Below are positions 42,183 through 51,482 of a stretch of 64,000 nt of DNA, piece by piece (position 1 is the first letter of the stretch; every line of letters begins with the position of its first letter). The position numbers were made by a program, and so were the translations under genes. The notes under the pieces are model-generated. The model was not told the origin of the DNA, searched no databases, and saw nothing but the letters and a program-made list of their open reading frames with translations. Location of the stretch: assembly GCF_001543105.1 (NCBI RefSeq), contig NZ_CP014159.1, forward strand, positions 930,001 through 994,000, read 5' to 3'. Source of the stretch: Aerococcus christensenii. GTDB lineage: Bacteria > Bacillota > Bacilli > Lactobacillales > Aerococcaceae.

Positions 42183-43127
42183 ATGATCGAAATTGAAAAG
42201 CCAAATATCGAAACCATTGAAACGAGCGCGGACAACAAATTTGGTAAGTTTGTAGTTGAACCATTAGAAAGAGGTTATGGGACAACTTTAGGCAACTCTC
42301 TTCGTCGAGTACTCTTATCCTCATTACCAGGGACAGCTGTGACATCCATCAAAATCGAAAATGTTTTACATGAATTTTCAACGATTCCAGGTGTCCGAGA
42401 AGACGTTACACAGATCGTTTTGAATATTAAGCAATTAGCTTTAAAGCTGTATGATGTCGAAGAAAAGCAAATTGAAATTGATATGGTAGGGCCTGCAGAA
42501 GTAACAGCAGCAGATATTACTGCAGACGCGGACTTTGATGTAATGAATCCTGATTTACATATTTGTTCGCTGGCCGAAGGAGCTAGATTCCATATGATTA
42601 TGACAATCAAAAATGGGCGTGGCTTCGTAAGAGCGGAGAATAATAAATCAGAAGATATGCCAATCGGCGTGATTCCTGTTGATTCCGTCTACACACCAAT
42701 TAAAAAAGTTAATTATCAAGTAGAAAATACCCGTATTGGGGAAGTTAACAAGTATGACAAATTAACTTTGGATATTTGGACAGATGGTACGATTGCCCCA
42801 CAAGACGCTTTAAGCCTTGCTGCTAAAATCTTAACCGAACATCTTGTTATCTTTGTGAATCTCACTGATGAAGCTCAAGAAGCTGAAATCATGGTAGAAA
42901 AAGAAGAAACGCAAAAAGAAAAAATGCTTGAAATGACAATTGAAGAATTAGATTTATCTGTTCGTTCTTACAATTGTTTAAAACGCGCTGGTATCAATAC
43001 AGTGGATGAATTAACTCAAAAGACAGAAACTGAAATGATGAAAGTTCGTAATTTAGGACGCAAGTCTCTTGATGAAGTGAAGGCAAGACTCGATGCCTTA
43101 GAATTGTCTTTAAAAGATAATGATTAA
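42183..43127 (+). CDS. rpoA: DNA-directed RNA polymerase subunit alpha
   Basis: Alpha dimerises to start RNA polymerase assembly and its C-terminal domain binds UP elements and activators. The protein has 314 residues. The N-terminal domain (1 to ~228) includes [20 protein letters not shown] and IPGVREDV; the linker is acidic; the C-terminal domain (about 245-310) has [19 protein letters not shown] and [11 protein letters not shown]. It starts 76 bases after rpsK with GAAAGGGG. Confidence 0.99.
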   Translation: MIEIEKPNIETIETSADNKFGKFVVEPLERGYGTTLGNSLRRVLLSSLPGTAVTSIKIENVLHEFSTIPGVREDVTQIVLNIKQLALKLYDVEEKQIEIDMVGPAEVTAADITADADFDVMNPDLHICSLAEGARFHMIMTIKNGRGFVRAENNKSEDMPIGVIPVDSVYTPIKKVNYQVENTRIGEVNKYDKLTLDIWTDGTIAPQDALSLAAKILTEHLVIFVNLTDEAQEAEIMVEKEETQKEKMLEMTIEELDLSVRSYNCLKRAGINTVDELTQKTETEMMKVRNLGRKSLDEVKARLDALELSLKDND

Positions 43128-43154
43128 TTTCTTACAAAAGGAGGATATTGAAAC

Positions 43155-43535
43155 ATGAGCTATCGCAAATTAGGTCGTACCAGTTCACAACGTAAAGCGA
43201 TGTTACGTGATTTAACTACTGATTTGTTGATTAATGAGCGCATTACAACAACTGAAACTCGTGCGAAAGAAATTCGTAAAACGGCTGAAAAAATGATTAC
43301 TCTTGGTAAAAAAGGTGACTTAGCTGCTCGCCGTCGTGCTGCTGCTTACTTACGTAATGAAGTTGCAGAAGTACGTGCTGAAGAAGACAAGATTGTTATT
43401 GAAACAGCTTTACAAAAATTATTTAATGATTTAGGGAAACGTTATGCAGAACGTAATGGGGGATATACCCGTATCCTTAAAACAGAACCACGCCGTGGAG
43501 ACAATGCTCCAATGGTAATTATTGAATTAGTCTAG
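43155..43535 (+). CDS. rplQ: 50S ribosomal protein L17
   Basis: L17 lies near the tunnel exit and ends the operon. The protein has 126 residues: [20 protein letters not shown], the [10 protein letters not shown] motif and [17 protein letters not shown] lies upstream; a strong terminator follows 50 bases downstream. Confidence 0.99.
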   Translation: MSYRKLGRTSSQRKAMLRDLTTDLLINERITTTETRAKEIRKTAEKMITLGKKGDLAARRRAAAYLRNEVAEVRAEEDKIVIETALQKLFNDLGKRYAERNGGYTRILKTEPRRGDNAPMVIIELV

Positions 43536-43585
43536 CACGCTGAGTGTTATGATGGTAGTTATTTATTAATAACTCAGTCTAGCTC

Positions 43586-43629
43586 TTTCACCCTTAGTCG
43601 AAATATCGATTAAGGGTGAAATTTTTTTT
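43586..43629 (+). terminator. terminator of the S10-spc-alpha operon
   Basis: TTTCACCCTTAGTCGA pairs over 16 bases with TCGATTAAGGGTGAAA (one G-U), loop of 4, then T8. Confidence 0.9.
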
Positions 43630-43739
43630 GCGGAAAACTTTTAGATAAGGGTTTCTTAAAAAGGAGAAGCTTTATTCAAAAGGACCGCTATTTTTTTATT
43701 CTAAAGAATCTAAAATCCTTTATTTTGGAAGAAGGTATT

Positions 43740-43748
43740 TGATAAAAT
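43740..43748 (+). promoter_or_regulatory. extended -10 promoter of the acyltransferase gene
   Basis: TGATAAAAT fits TGnTAnAAT, 25 bases ahead of the start codon. Confidence 0.45.
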
Positions 43749-43772
43749 AGAGACATTGAAAGGAAGAGAGAG

Positions 43773-45665
43773 ATGGATAAAAGAAGAAATTATTTTCCTC
43801 AGTTAGATGGCGTGCGCTTTCTGTGTTTATTAGCTATTATTTTATATCATTATTTTCCGAACCAGCTGTCAGGTGGTTTTTTAGCAGTTGATTTGTTTTT
43901 GATTTTATCTGGCTTTTTGCTGGCCAATCAGTTGACTGTATATGAAGAAGGCACTATAAGCTTCGGACGATTAATTTCTCATTTCTTTAAACGATTAGGA
44001 AAACTATTAAAACCTTTGTTGTTGTTTTTAGTGGTAAGTTTGATAAGTCTTGCTTTGTTTCGAAGGGATTTATTGACCAATGTGCGTTCTTCCGTTTTAT
44101 CTAGTTTGTTCTTTGGAAATAATTGGGAACAGATTTGGCAAGGAAAGTCTTATTTCTCTAATTTTTTAAATCCTTCTATTTATACGCATTTGTGGTATTT
44201 GGGGGTCTATGCTCAGTCTGTCTTACTCTTCTATGGAGTGTATGCTTTTGTAAAAAAACGAACGAATCAAACGCAAGTCTTACGAATGGTTTTAATCGGT
44301 ATTTCTCTTCTTTCAGCGATTTTGATGGCGGTATACTTTCAGGCAGGACAAGATCCGACTCGAGTTTACTATGGAACAGATACTCGATTGTTCTCTTTCT
44401 TTTTAGGAGCTTTTGGAGGGATTGGAATCCCTAAGAGTTGGCGACGGTTTCGGTCACGCTTTTCTTGGACAAAAAATTTAGATTTTTTCTTAGTAGGAAT
44501 AGAGATTATTCTCTTCCTAGCAATGAAGTTTCTGACGGATGCTAGCCCACTGGCTTACTATGGAGGAATGTTTTTATGGGATCTTTTCGCTTTATGGTTT
44601 ATTTTAGGTTTAACGATCAGACCCTCTTTTATCTCTAAATTGTTCAGCTTTTCTCCATTGGTGTGGTTAGGACAAAGGACGTATCCTATGTATTTATGGT
44701 ATTACCCGATTTATATTTTATGCAGTGCAAGTGCTAGTGAGAATAGCTGGATAGGAAAACATATTTTCCTACAAATTTTGTTTATCTTAGTTTTAGGAAT
44801 TGGCAGTCAAAGACTGTTGCAGGGGCCAACATTTGAAGTCCCTATCTTCTTTCGAAAAAAAGGTGAGCCCTTACATTTTAAAACAAGTATGAAAAGAATG
44901 TGTCAATCAACAGCTCCCCTTCGACAACGCTTTGTTTTTTGGTTATGTATGGGGAGTGTAGTTTTAGCTACAGGGATTCTGTTTCTGGCTCCAACGTCTG
45001 ATCTTGCACAAGAATCGGATCGGTTGATGAAACAAAAGGCCCAACATCTCAATGTCCAAAATAAAAAAGAACTTGTCAATAATAAAGAAGAAGTGGAAAA
45101 ATATAAAAACGAATTAACAGAGGACCAGAGTAGGTTACTAGAGCACTTTAGTGATGAAGAATTTCTACAAGCTAATGGGAAAGCCTTTACTTTTTTAGGA
45201 GATTCCTTAACGATAGATGTAGCGTCTGGGGTGACAGCTTTGTTTCCTCAATCGAACGTTTGTGCAAAGGTCGGACTACAAGTTTGGCAGGCTCCTTCCT
45301 TATTAGAAGAATTTAAAGGAAAAGAATCTATCCATGAAGACTTAGTGGTTGCTTTAGGATCTAATGGAACATTTACAGAAAAACAAATGAAACATTTATT
45401 AGAAATGACACAAGCAAAGAAAGTTTATTTTGTGACAACACATATTAATCGCCCTTGGAGAGAAAAAGTAAATGGTGATTTGAAAAAAATGTGTGACGAA
45501 TCGCAAGGAAAGTATCGCTTAATAGATTGGTCTTCCTATTATCAATCGCATGCTACTGCGGATTGGCTAGCTCCAGATAAATTTCATTTTGTCGAACCAG
45601 GAATTCAAGCTTGGATTGATTTTGTGGGACATGCTCTTTTGGAAGACAAGGTCAACAATTCCTAA
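43773..45665 (+). CDS. OatA-like membrane O-acetyltransferase with SGNH domain
   Basis: The protein has 630 residues. Residues 1 to ~410 form an acyltransferase-3 domain with about ten membrane helices; the hallmark N-terminal segment is LDGVRFLCLLAIILYHYF. After a charged linker (about 425-455) comes an extracellular SGNH domain: block I GDS478 (FLGDSLTID), GSNG with the block III Asn, and the block V D602-x-x-H605. This architecture matches OatA, which O-acetylates MurNAc in peptidoglycan and gives lysozyme resistance; other glycan or teichoic-acid targets are possible. It is inserted between rplQ and the ECF genes, which are adjacent in many relatives. Confidence 0.9.
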   Translation: MDKRRNYFPQLDGVRFLCLLAIILYHYFPNQLSGGFLAVDLFLILSGFLLANQLTVYEEGTISFGRLISHFFKRLGKLLKPLLLFLVVSLISLALFRRDLLTNVRSSVLSSLFFGNNWEQIWQGKSYFSNFLNPSIYTHLWYLGVYAQSVLLFYGVYAFVKKRTNQTQVLRMVLIGISLLSAILMAVYFQAGQDPTRVYYGTDTRLFSFFLGAFGGIGIPKSWRRFRSRFSWTKNLDFFLVGIEIILFLAMKFLTDASPLAYYGGMFLWDLFALWFILGLTIRPSFISKLFSFSPLVWLGQRTYPMYLWYYPIYILCSASASENSWIGKHIFLQILFILVLGIGSQRLLQGPTFEVPIFFRKKGEPLHFKTSMKRMCQSTAPLRQRFVFWLCMGSVVLATGILFLAPTSDLAQESDRLMKQKAQHLNVQNKKELVNNKEEVEKYKNELTEDQSRLLEHFSDEEFLQANGKAFTFLGDSLTIDVASGVTALFPQSNVCAKVGLQVWQAPSLLEEFKGKESIHEDLVVALGSNGTFTEKQMKHLLEMTQAKKVYFVTTHINRPWREKVNGDLKKMCDESQGKYRLIDWSSYYQSHATADWLAPDKFHFVEPGIQAWIDFVGHALLEDKVNNS

Positions 45666-45691
45666 AAAGGTGAAAGAGTGTGCGTTCTAAC

Positions 45692-45720
45692 TTGTAAAAG
45701 TATTTTTCATCAGGTATACT
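45692..45720 (+). promoter_or_regulatory. promoter of the FMN-riboswitch/ECF unit
   Basis: TTGTAA, exactly 17 bases, then TATACT, about 16 bases before the riboswitch begins. Confidence 0.65.
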
Positions 45721-45734
45721 AAAATATGATTGAT

Positions 45735-45850
45735 TGGCTTCGGGGCAGGGTGATATTCCCGACCGGCGGAAAAAGTCCGCAAACCGCGCACAAGCGGGAG
45801 AACTAGTGAGACTCTAGTACCGACAGTATAGTCTGATAGGAGAAGGCCAA
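45735..45850 (+). promoter_or_regulatory. FMN riboswitch (RFN element)
   Basis: The conserved RFN core is clear: CTTCGGGGCAGGGTG at the 5' side, GACCGGCGG with the paired TCCGC, AACCGCG..CGGGAG, ACTAG/CTAGT arms, TACCGACAGTATAGTCTG and GGAGAAGG at the 3' side. The closing P1 stem pairs TTGGCTTC (45735-45742 region) with GAAGGCCAA (45842-45850). Such elements switch off transcription or translation when FMN is bound. An intrinsic terminator follows 20 bases downstream, so a transcription-off design is likely. The controlled genes here are ecfA1-ecfA2-ecfT. Confidence 0.95.
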
Positions 45851-45870
45851 GTGTAATATGATAATGTTAG

Positions 45871-45895
45871 CCCCATTTTTTGAAATGGGGTTTTT
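45871..45895 (+). terminator. riboswitch-controlled terminator
   Basis: CCCCATTT / AAATGGGG with a 4-base loop and T5, located between the FMN riboswitch and ecfA1. It would act as the off-switch expression platform. Confidence 0.85.
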
Positions 45896-45915
45896 AGATA
45901 GAAAGAGGTAATCGT

Positions 45916-46755
45916 TTGGAATCGATACTCTCAGTAAAAGATGTTTGTTTTCGTTATGACAGAGAAGATAAAAAAAGAACGATTGATCACGTGTCATTTG
46001 ATATCCAAGCAGAAGAATGGGTGGCTGTAATTGGGCACAATGGCTCTGGAAAGTCAACAATGGCCAAATTAATCGATGGGCTTTTGGAAGCAGAAAGTGG
46101 TCAAATAAAAGTTGCAGGTTTGGAATTAAATGAAGAAAATGTATGGGACATTCGCCATTCAGTAGGGCTTGTTTTTCAAAACCCAGATAATCAGTTTGTA
46201 GGGGCAACGGTAGAAGATGATGTGGCTTTTGGTTTAGAAAATATAGGTATGCCTCATCAACAAATGGTTGAACGTGTTCATTGGGCTTTGGAACAAGTGG
46301 GCATGTTAGCCTATCGGGAATATGAACCGAGCAATCTTTCCGGAGGGCAAAAACAACGCGTAGCCATTGCCGGCATTCTGGCTTTAGGTCCTGATATTAT
46401 TATTTTGGATGAATCAACTTCTATGTTAGATCCTGCGGGGAGAAGAGAAGTCATGGCAGTTATTCGACAATTGAAGAAACAATCTAATTTAACGGTGCTT
46501 TCTATTACGCATGATTTAGAAGAAGCTTCGTGGGCAGATCGCATTCTAGTTTTCCGCGAAGGGAAAATTGTGCAAGAAGGCACACCAGCTGAGATTTTTT
46601 CTTTTGGAGAACAACTGATTGAGATGGGTCTAGGCGTTCCTTTTAGTGTACAGTTAAAACATGAACTCGAAAAAAGAGGGTTTGCCTTTGAAGAAGGCTA
46701 TTATTCAGAGCAGAGGATGGTGGATGACTTATGCGTATTGAATTCCAAAATGTAG
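45916..46755 (+). CDS. ecfA1: energy-coupling factor transporter ATPase EcfA1
   Basis: EcfA1 is one of two ATPases that power group II ECF vitamin transporters (riboflavin, folate, biotin, thiamine and others) through EcfT and exchangeable S subunits. The protein has 279 residues with TTG start behind GAAAGAGG. Walker A GHNGSGKST (near 38-46), Q-loop VFQNPDNQ, signature LSGGQKQR, Walker B IIILDESTSMLDP (the S in place of P is typical of EcfA1). Its end overlaps ecfA2 by 25 bases, indicating translational coupling. Transcription is probably set by the upstream FMN riboswitch. Confidence 0.96.
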   Translation: MESILSVKDVCFRYDREDKKRTIDHVSFDIQAEEWVAVIGHNGSGKSTMAKLIDGLLEAESGQIKVAGLELNEENVWDIRHSVGLVFQNPDNQFVGATVEDDVAFGLENIGMPHQQMVERVHWALEQVGMLAYREYEPSNLSGGQKQRVAIAGILALGPDIIILDESTSMLDPAGRREVMAVIRQLKKQSNLTVLSITHDLEEASWADRILVFREGKIVQEGTPAEIFSFGEQLIEMGLGVPFSVQLKHELEKRGFAFEEGYYSEQRMVDDLCVLNSKM

Positions 46756-47606
46756 ATTTTGCGTATGGCGTAGGGACGCCTTTTGAAATTCAGTCTTTGC
46801 ATGAGGTTAATTTGGTGATCCCTGATGGAAGTTTTACAGCCTTTATTGGACATACAGGGAGTGGAAAATCCACGGCTATCAAACATTTAAATGGCTTGAA
46901 TAAGCCGAGTAAAGGTTTAGTTAAATTGGATGATGACGTGATTACTGCATCGACTAAGGGAGAAATTTTAAGACGTGTTCGTCGAAAAGTAGGAATGGTT
47001 TTTCAATTTCCAGAATCTCAATTATTTGAGGAAACAGTCATTAAAGATGTGATGTTTGGTCCTAAAAATTACGGAGCCAGTGAAGAAGAAGCCGAAGAAA
47101 AAGCTACAAAAGCTTTAAAATTAGTAGGAATAGAAGAATCTATTTATAAAAAATCCCCCTTTGATTTATCAGGGGGACAGATGAGAAGAGTAGCTATTGC
47201 TGGTATTTTGGCAATGGAGCCTGAAGTTTTGGTATTAGATGAACCGACAGCCGGATTAGATCCACAAGGGCATCGAGAGATGATGGCGATGTTTTATGAC
47301 CTTTACCAAAAACATCATCTAACAGTGGTCTTAGTGACACATCAAATGAATGATGTAGCTAAGTATGCGAACCATGTGATTGTAATGGCAAAAGGAACAG
47401 TAGCTAAAGAAGGTAGCCCAACGGAAATTTTTAAGGATCCAGCTTGGTTAAAAGAGCATAGCTTAGGGTTACCGGATGCGTTAAGTTTTAAGGAAAAGCT
47501 AGAGCAGCAAGCAGGTTTTTCTTTGCCAGGCAATCCTTTAACTTTAGAGACGTTAGCAGATAGTATTCAAGCGTATTTTAAAAGGGGAATGAAAGATGAA
47601 GAATAG
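46731..47606 (+). CDS. ecfA2: energy-coupling factor transporter ATPase EcfA2
   Basis: The protein has 291 residues, the second ATPase of the shared ECF module. Walker A GHTGSGKST (near 38-46), MVFQFPESQLFEE with the Q-loop, signature LSGGQMRR, Walker B VLVLDEPTAGLDP, and the switch His in LVTHQM. It overlaps ecfA1 upstream and ecfT downstream (11 bases), so the three subunits are made together. No S component lies adjacent. Confidence 0.97.
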   Translation: MRIEFQNVDFAYGVGTPFEIQSLHEVNLVIPDGSFTAFIGHTGSGKSTAIKHLNGLNKPSKGLVKLDDDVITASTKGEILRRVRRKVGMVFQFPESQLFEETVIKDVMFGPKNYGASEEEAEEKATKALKLVGIEESIYKKSPFDLSGGQMRRVAIAGILAMEPEVLVLDEPTAGLDPQGHREMMAMFYDLYQKHHLTVVLVTHQMNDVAKYANHVIVMAKGTVAKEGSPTEIFKDPAWLKEHSLGLPDALSFKEKLEQQAGFSLPGNPLTLETLADSIQAYFKRGMKDEE

Positions 47607-48390
47607 TTTTATCATGGGGAGATACCTAGCAGGAGATTCTGTGATTCATCGTTTGGATCCTCGAACCAAATTATCTGTGATGTTTTTGATTTTGATCTTT
47701 ATCTTTTTTGCTAATAATTTAGCCTCGTATGCGCTGTTTGGTGTCTTTACTATAGGAAGCGTGCTGCTGACAGGAATCTCTTTAAAAGTTTTTTTGAAGG
47801 GGTTAAGGCCGATGATTCTGTTAATCTTATTGACAGTAGGCTTGCAATTATTTTTCACGCGAACGGGAGAAATATACTGGCAATGGCGATTTTTGGCACT
47901 GACGGATGAAGGAATACGAAACGCCATCTTTATTTTTTTACGGTTTGTTTTCATCATCTTTATTTCTACGCTTTTAACGTTAACGACAAAACCTCTGGAA
48001 ATTACAGATGGTTTGGAAAAATTATTATATCCGTTCAAACACTTTTTACCGGTTCATGAGATTGCTTTGATGTTATCGATTGCCTTACGATTTGTTCCTA
48101 CTTTGCTAGAAGAAACAGATAAAATAATGGATGCTCAGTGGGCAAGAGGGGTTGATTTTAATACAGGAAGCTTGCTTCAACGTATCAAAGCTATCATTCC
48201 TATCTTAGTGCCTCTATTTGTGAGTGCTTTTGACCGGGCTTATGATCTCTCCATTGCGATGGAAGCAAGAGGTTTTCAAGGGGGAGAAGGTCGGAGCAAG
48301 TATCGACAATTAATCTGGCATTCCAAGGACACGTGGGCTGTATGGCTTACCGTCATCGTATGTTTGGTCGTCTTATACTTAAGAACTTAA
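47596..48390 (+). CDS. ecfT: energy-coupling factor transporter membrane protein EcfT
   Basis: EcfT couples ATP hydrolysis in EcfA1/EcfA2 to tilting of the S subunit. The protein has 264 residues with membrane segments near 30-50, 55-75, 105-130 and at the C-terminal end (about 242-262). The two coupling helices carry AQWARGVDF and AMEARGFQG, the conserved ARG motifs that insert into grooves of the ATPases. It overlaps ecfA2 and is followed 54 bases later by truA. Confidence 0.97.
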   Translation: MKNSFIMGRYLAGDSVIHRLDPRTKLSVMFLILIFIFFANNLASYALFGVFTIGSVLLTGISLKVFLKGLRPMILLILLTVGLQLFFTRTGEIYWQWRFLALTDEGIRNAIFIFLRFVFIIFISTLLTLTTKPLEITDGLEKLLYPFKHFLPVHEIALMLSIALRFVPTLLEETDKIMDAQWARGVDFNTGSLLQRIKAIIPILVPLFVSAFDRAYDLSIAMEARGFQGGEGRSKYRQLIWHSKDTWAVWLTVIVCLVVLYLRT

Positions 48391-48444
48391 AAGGGCAGCT
48401 TCTTTGAGGAGCTGGCCTTTTTGAAAGAAAAGAAAGGAAATAAA

Positions 48445-49242
48445 ATGGGAAAGCGTTATAAAATTACCATGCAGTACGATGGCACGCCCTTTGTAGGCTT
48501 TCAGGTGCAACCCAACGGCAAAACCATCCAAGGCGAATTACAAAGAGCTCTCTCTATTATGACCAAGGGACAGAAAGTTTTTGTGCATGGCTCTGGTCGA
48601 ACAGATGCAGGAGTTCATGCTTTAGGACAAGTCGCACATTTGGATTATCCAGGAGAAATTCGGTCAGAAGCTTTAATGAAGGCTCTTAATAGTATGACTG
48701 ATGATGCCATTCAAATCTATCAAGTGGAAGAAGTTGAAAAGTATTTTCATGCGCGGTTTCATGTGCTTAAGAAGCGGTATATTTATCGCGTATCCTTGGC
48801 CCCATTCATTTCACCTTTTGAAAGAAATTATGTCTTACATCATCCTTATCGCACAAATATTAATCGAATACAGCAAGCCTTGCCTGTTCTATTGGGAGAA
48901 CATAATTTTAAAAGTTTTTGTTCTACTAAAACAGATAAGACCGAATTTGATCGCATTCTTTATCGGGCAGAAGCCACTCTTTCAGAGGATGGAAAATCTC
49001 TGACGTTCACTTTTGAAGGCAACGGATTTCTTTATAATATGGTCCGTATTTTAGTGGGGACACTTTTACAGATTGGAGATGGCTTACGTCCGGTAGAAAA
49101 TATGGTTTATCTTTTAGAAGCTCAAGACCGTCAGCAAGCTGGACCAACTGCGCCAGCCTGTGGACTTTATTTGGAACATGTTTCGTATATGGATTTGGCT
49201 CAGCGAATTCAGAAATCTGAGGCAGCAGGTTTCATCGAATGA
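48445..49242 (+). CDS. truA: tRNA pseudouridine(38-40) synthase
   Basis: TruA modifies U38-U40 of the anticodon arm. The protein has 265 residues from the ATG at 48445, behind AAAGGAAA; a TTG at 48421 is unlikely. Motif II GSGRTDAGVHALGQVAH has the catalytic Asp; KRYIYRV and GFLYNMVRILVGTLLQIG follow. It lies between ecfT and rplM as in most Lactobacillales. Confidence 0.97.
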   Translation: MGKRYKITMQYDGTPFVGFQVQPNGKTIQGELQRALSIMTKGQKVFVHGSGRTDAGVHALGQVAHLDYPGEIRSEALMKALNSMTDDAIQIYQVEEVEKYFHARFHVLKKRYIYRVSLAPFISPFERNYVLHHPYRTNINRIQQALPVLLGEHNFKSFCSTKTDKTEFDRILYRAEATLSEDGKSLTFTFEGNGFLYNMVRILVGTLLQIGDGLRPVENMVYLLEAQDRQQAGPTAPACGLYLEHVSYMDLAQRIQKSEAAGFIE

Positions 49243-49261
49243 AAGAAAGGGACGTCAAGCG

Positions 49262-49423
49262 ATGGGGGTAGGCCTTTTATTTTTAATAGCGACTGTGTTA
49301 GTGGGCTTTTCTTATTATTTGTACAGGCATACGCGCCAAAGACGTTTTTTATGCTTTATTGGCGTAGGTTTGACTTTATGGGTGATACTCTGTGTTATCA
49401 GCTGGATATATTGGTGTGGCTAG
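49262..49423 (+). CDS. small membrane protein, unknown function
   Basis: Not recognised. The 53-residue product starts at an ATG 20 bases after truA, behind GAAAGGGA. It has two hydrophobic stretches (about 2-19, GVGLLFLIATVLVGFSYYLY region, and 29-52) separated by the basic turn RHTRQRRF, so it would be a helical hairpin with a positive cytoplasmic loop. It is too short to search by eye. It could be a real small protein or a chance frame. Confidence 0.5.
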   Translation: MGVGLLFLIATVLVGFSYYLYRHTRQRRFLCFIGVGLTLWVILCVISWIYWCG

Positions 49424-49453
49424 AAAAGTATTTAAGAAATTAAGAATAAACAA

Positions 49454-49482
49454 TTGACAATCAAAAAAAATACAGGTATTAT
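49454..49482 (+). promoter_or_regulatory. rplM-rpsI promoter
   Basis: TTGACA, exactly 17 bases, then TATTAT, about 90 bases before rplM. Confidence 0.8.
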
Positions 49483-49489
49483 ATAAGAC

Positions 49490-49560
49490 GGTATTGTTTG
49501 CCCCACGATCGGCCCCGGAAACCAATTGTGTTATGCAACAATCGTAGAAGTAAACGGAGG
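49490..49560 (+). promoter_or_regulatory. L13-type leader RNA
   Basis: The untranslated leader before rplM contains complementary stretches (CACGATCGG... with CAATCGTAG, and CCAATTGTG with the later CAACAATCG) placed as in the L13 leader family of Firmicutes, which is thought to respond to free L13. Assignment is by position and partial pairing only. Confidence 0.5.
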
Positions 49561-49569
49561 AAAAGAAAC

Positions 49570-50013
49570 ATGCGTCAAACTTATATGGCAAAAGCTAGTG
49601 AAGTTGAACGTAACTGGGTTGTTTTAGATGCGACTGATATTCCATTAGGTCGTTTAGCAGCTGTAGCAGCCAGCATGTTACGTGGTAAGAATAAACCAAC
49701 TTTCACCCCTAACGTAGACACAGGTGATTATGTTATCATCGTTAATGCTGAAAAGGTTAAATTAACTGGTAAAAAAGCGCTCGATAAGAAATATTATCGT
49801 CACTCAGGTTATCCAGGTGGAATCAAAGAAACAACTGCTGGTAAACTTCGTGAAGAAAAACCAGAACGTTTAATTGAAACTGCTATTCGTGGGATGTTAC
49901 CTAAGAGCCGTTTAGGTCGTAAGCAATTTACACATTTACATGTGTATGCAGGTAATGATCACAAGCATCAAGCTCAACAACCACAAGTTGTTGATTTAGA
50001 AAAGTTAATTTAA
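49570..50013 (+). CDS. rplM: 50S ribosomal protein L13
   Basis: L13 is an early 50S assembly protein. The protein has 147 residues from the ATG at 49570, which has ACGGAGG upstream; an in-frame ATG-like start at 49498 lies inside the leader. [27 protein letters not shown] and [12 protein letters not shown] are conserved. Confidence 0.98.
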   Translation: MRQTYMAKASEVERNWVVLDATDIPLGRLAAVAASMLRGKNKPTFTPNVDTGDYVIIVNAEKVKLTGKKALDKKYYRHSGYPGGIKETTAGKLREEKPERLIETAIRGMLPKSRLGRKQFTHLHVYAGNDHKHQAQQPQVVDLEKLI

Positions 50014-50026
50014 GGAGGGAACAGCA

Positions 50027-50419
50027 GTGGCACAAGCAAGTTATCAAGCAACAGGACGCCGTAAGGATTCTACTGCCCGCGTACGCTTAGTACCTGGTAC
50101 TGGTAATATCTTCTTTAATGGAAAACCTATGGAAGAATACTTACCATACGCATCCTTATTTGTTATTGTTAAACAACCTTTAACTGTTACACAAACTGAA
50201 GGTCAATATGACATTCATATCAATGTTCAAGGTGGTGGATTCTCTGGTCAATCTGGTGCAGCTCGTCACGGAATTGCACGCGCATTACTTGAAGTAGATC
50301 CAGACTTCCGTAAACCATTAAAAGCAGCTGGTTTATTAACACGTGATCCACGTATGAAAGAACGTAAAAAACCAGGTCTTAAGAAAGCTCGTAAAGCTCC
50401 ACAATTCTCCAAACGTTAA
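50027..50419 (+). CDS. rpsI: 30S ribosomal protein S9
   Basis: S9 places its C-terminal tail beside P-site tRNA. The protein has 130 residues, GTG start behind AAGGAGGG, beginning [20 protein letters not shown]; the tail [17 protein letters not shown] is complete. It is 13 bases after rplM. Confidence 0.99.
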   Translation: MAQASYQATGRRKDSTARVRLVPGTGNIFFNGKPMEEYLPYASLFVIVKQPLTVTQTEGQYDIHINVQGGGFSGQSGAARHGIARALLEVDPDFRKPLKAAGLLTRDPRMKERKKPGLKKARKAPQFSKR

Positions 50420-50442
50420 TTGGGAGATCTTTACAAGTTTGG

Positions 50443-50478
50443 AAAGGTATTCAAGAAATTTTCTTGGATACCTTTTTT
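50443..50478 (+). terminator. terminator after rpsI
   Basis: AAAGGTAT-CAAGAAA and TTTCTTG-ATACCTTTTTT form a long stem with one internal mismatch. Confidence 0.85.
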
Positions 50479-50624
50479 GTATGGACTTTTTATTATTGAA
50501 AAGAAGGTGTCCATTCTAGAAGGAAGAGCTGAAAAGTAGGTGCAAAGTAATGCTGAAAGCGCTTTTTTGCGTAGTATGCTATCTTTGCAGAATAGAACTT
50601 GATTTTATGGAAAGGTGACATGTG

Positions 50625-51479
50625 ATGAGTAATTTTTAGAAATGTTACTGCTAGAATATCCAAGTGATGCTAAGTTCACGCCAAAGCATTTAAGAGATTC
50701 GGGAATGTTAATCGCTGAAATGAGTAATATTTCTAATAAAAAAGGTGTATACCTAGCTTCTATGGATGTAGCAATAAAGAAAATAGATAAAATAAAAGAT
50801 ATAGACAATACATCAGATGTGAGTTCATTTATTGTTCATTCTTCTAACGAAAATAAAATTTTGTTTGAAGAATTTGATCAATTTAAACGTACGTCAACAT
50901 ATTATCTGTATAATTTTTTTGATAAACAATTAATTAAAATTCATTATATTCAAGAAGTAGTACCCATCCATTATACTCAGGTAACGTGGATGTCTGATGG
51001 AGTAATTTTCAATTGTTATGATTCTGAAACCAAGCAGTATCTTACTTATATGTATTATTTTACGGATAGAAGGCTAAAACTTTTAATAGATCATAATAGC
51101 TCTAGCCTAATTAGTAAAGGGAAAGACATAATCTATATAAGTATTGATAATGTAAATTTAGAGACAAATATTGTAAGAAAAGATCTTGAAACTCGTCAAG
51201 TAAAAGTGATGGAGAGTATCAAGGATAAAAATAAATATATAGAAAGTTTACATGATAATGATGAAAAAATATTAAAAGTGATTAATGATAATGGAATGAA
51301 AAAATTTTTGAAATAGAGGATATGAGCGAGAGAGAAGTACAAATTTATGAACTGCCTTGGATTGAAAGTTTGACGTATAAAAAAAGATTTGTCACGTTTT
51401 TAGGAAATCCACGTACAAAAACAAGAGTAAGATCTCAATATTATCTGTTGGATGTCGAAAATAAAATAGATTATGTATA
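50625..51479 (+). pseudogene. broken gene of unknown function, 5' part
   Basis: Not recognised. The natural start is probably the ATG at 50625 behind GAAAGGTG, but the frame stops after four codons; one more T in the T5 run at 50633-50637 would join it to the long frame that begins at 50642 and runs to 51316. A second shift in the A6 run near 51299-51304 (one A short) restores the frame to 51479, where the IS3 element interrupts it. The product is hydrophilic, rich in Asn, Asp, Lys and Tyr, with recurring short strands such as YYLYNFFDKQLIK, YLTYMYYFTDRRLK and YYLLDVENKIDYVY that suggest a beta-propeller. The remainder lies at 53034-53185. Confidence 0.7.
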
Positions 51480-51482
51480 TGT

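Noticed and set aside
49160..49423. 87-codon version of the small membrane protein starting inside truA
   Set aside because: The first 34 codons lie in the truA coding sequence in another frame and lack a ribosome-binding site; the ATG at 49262 is preferred.
50554..50567. cre-like sequence TGAAAGCGCTTTTT ahead of the broken gene
   Set aside because: The last two bases should be CA; with TT the palindrome is incomplete and it is probably only an AT-rich resemblance.
50625..51320. Phase-variable gene explanation for the homopolymer frameshifts
   Set aside because: Runs of five and six bases are short for phase variation, and the gene is also cut by an IS, so simple decay is more likely.
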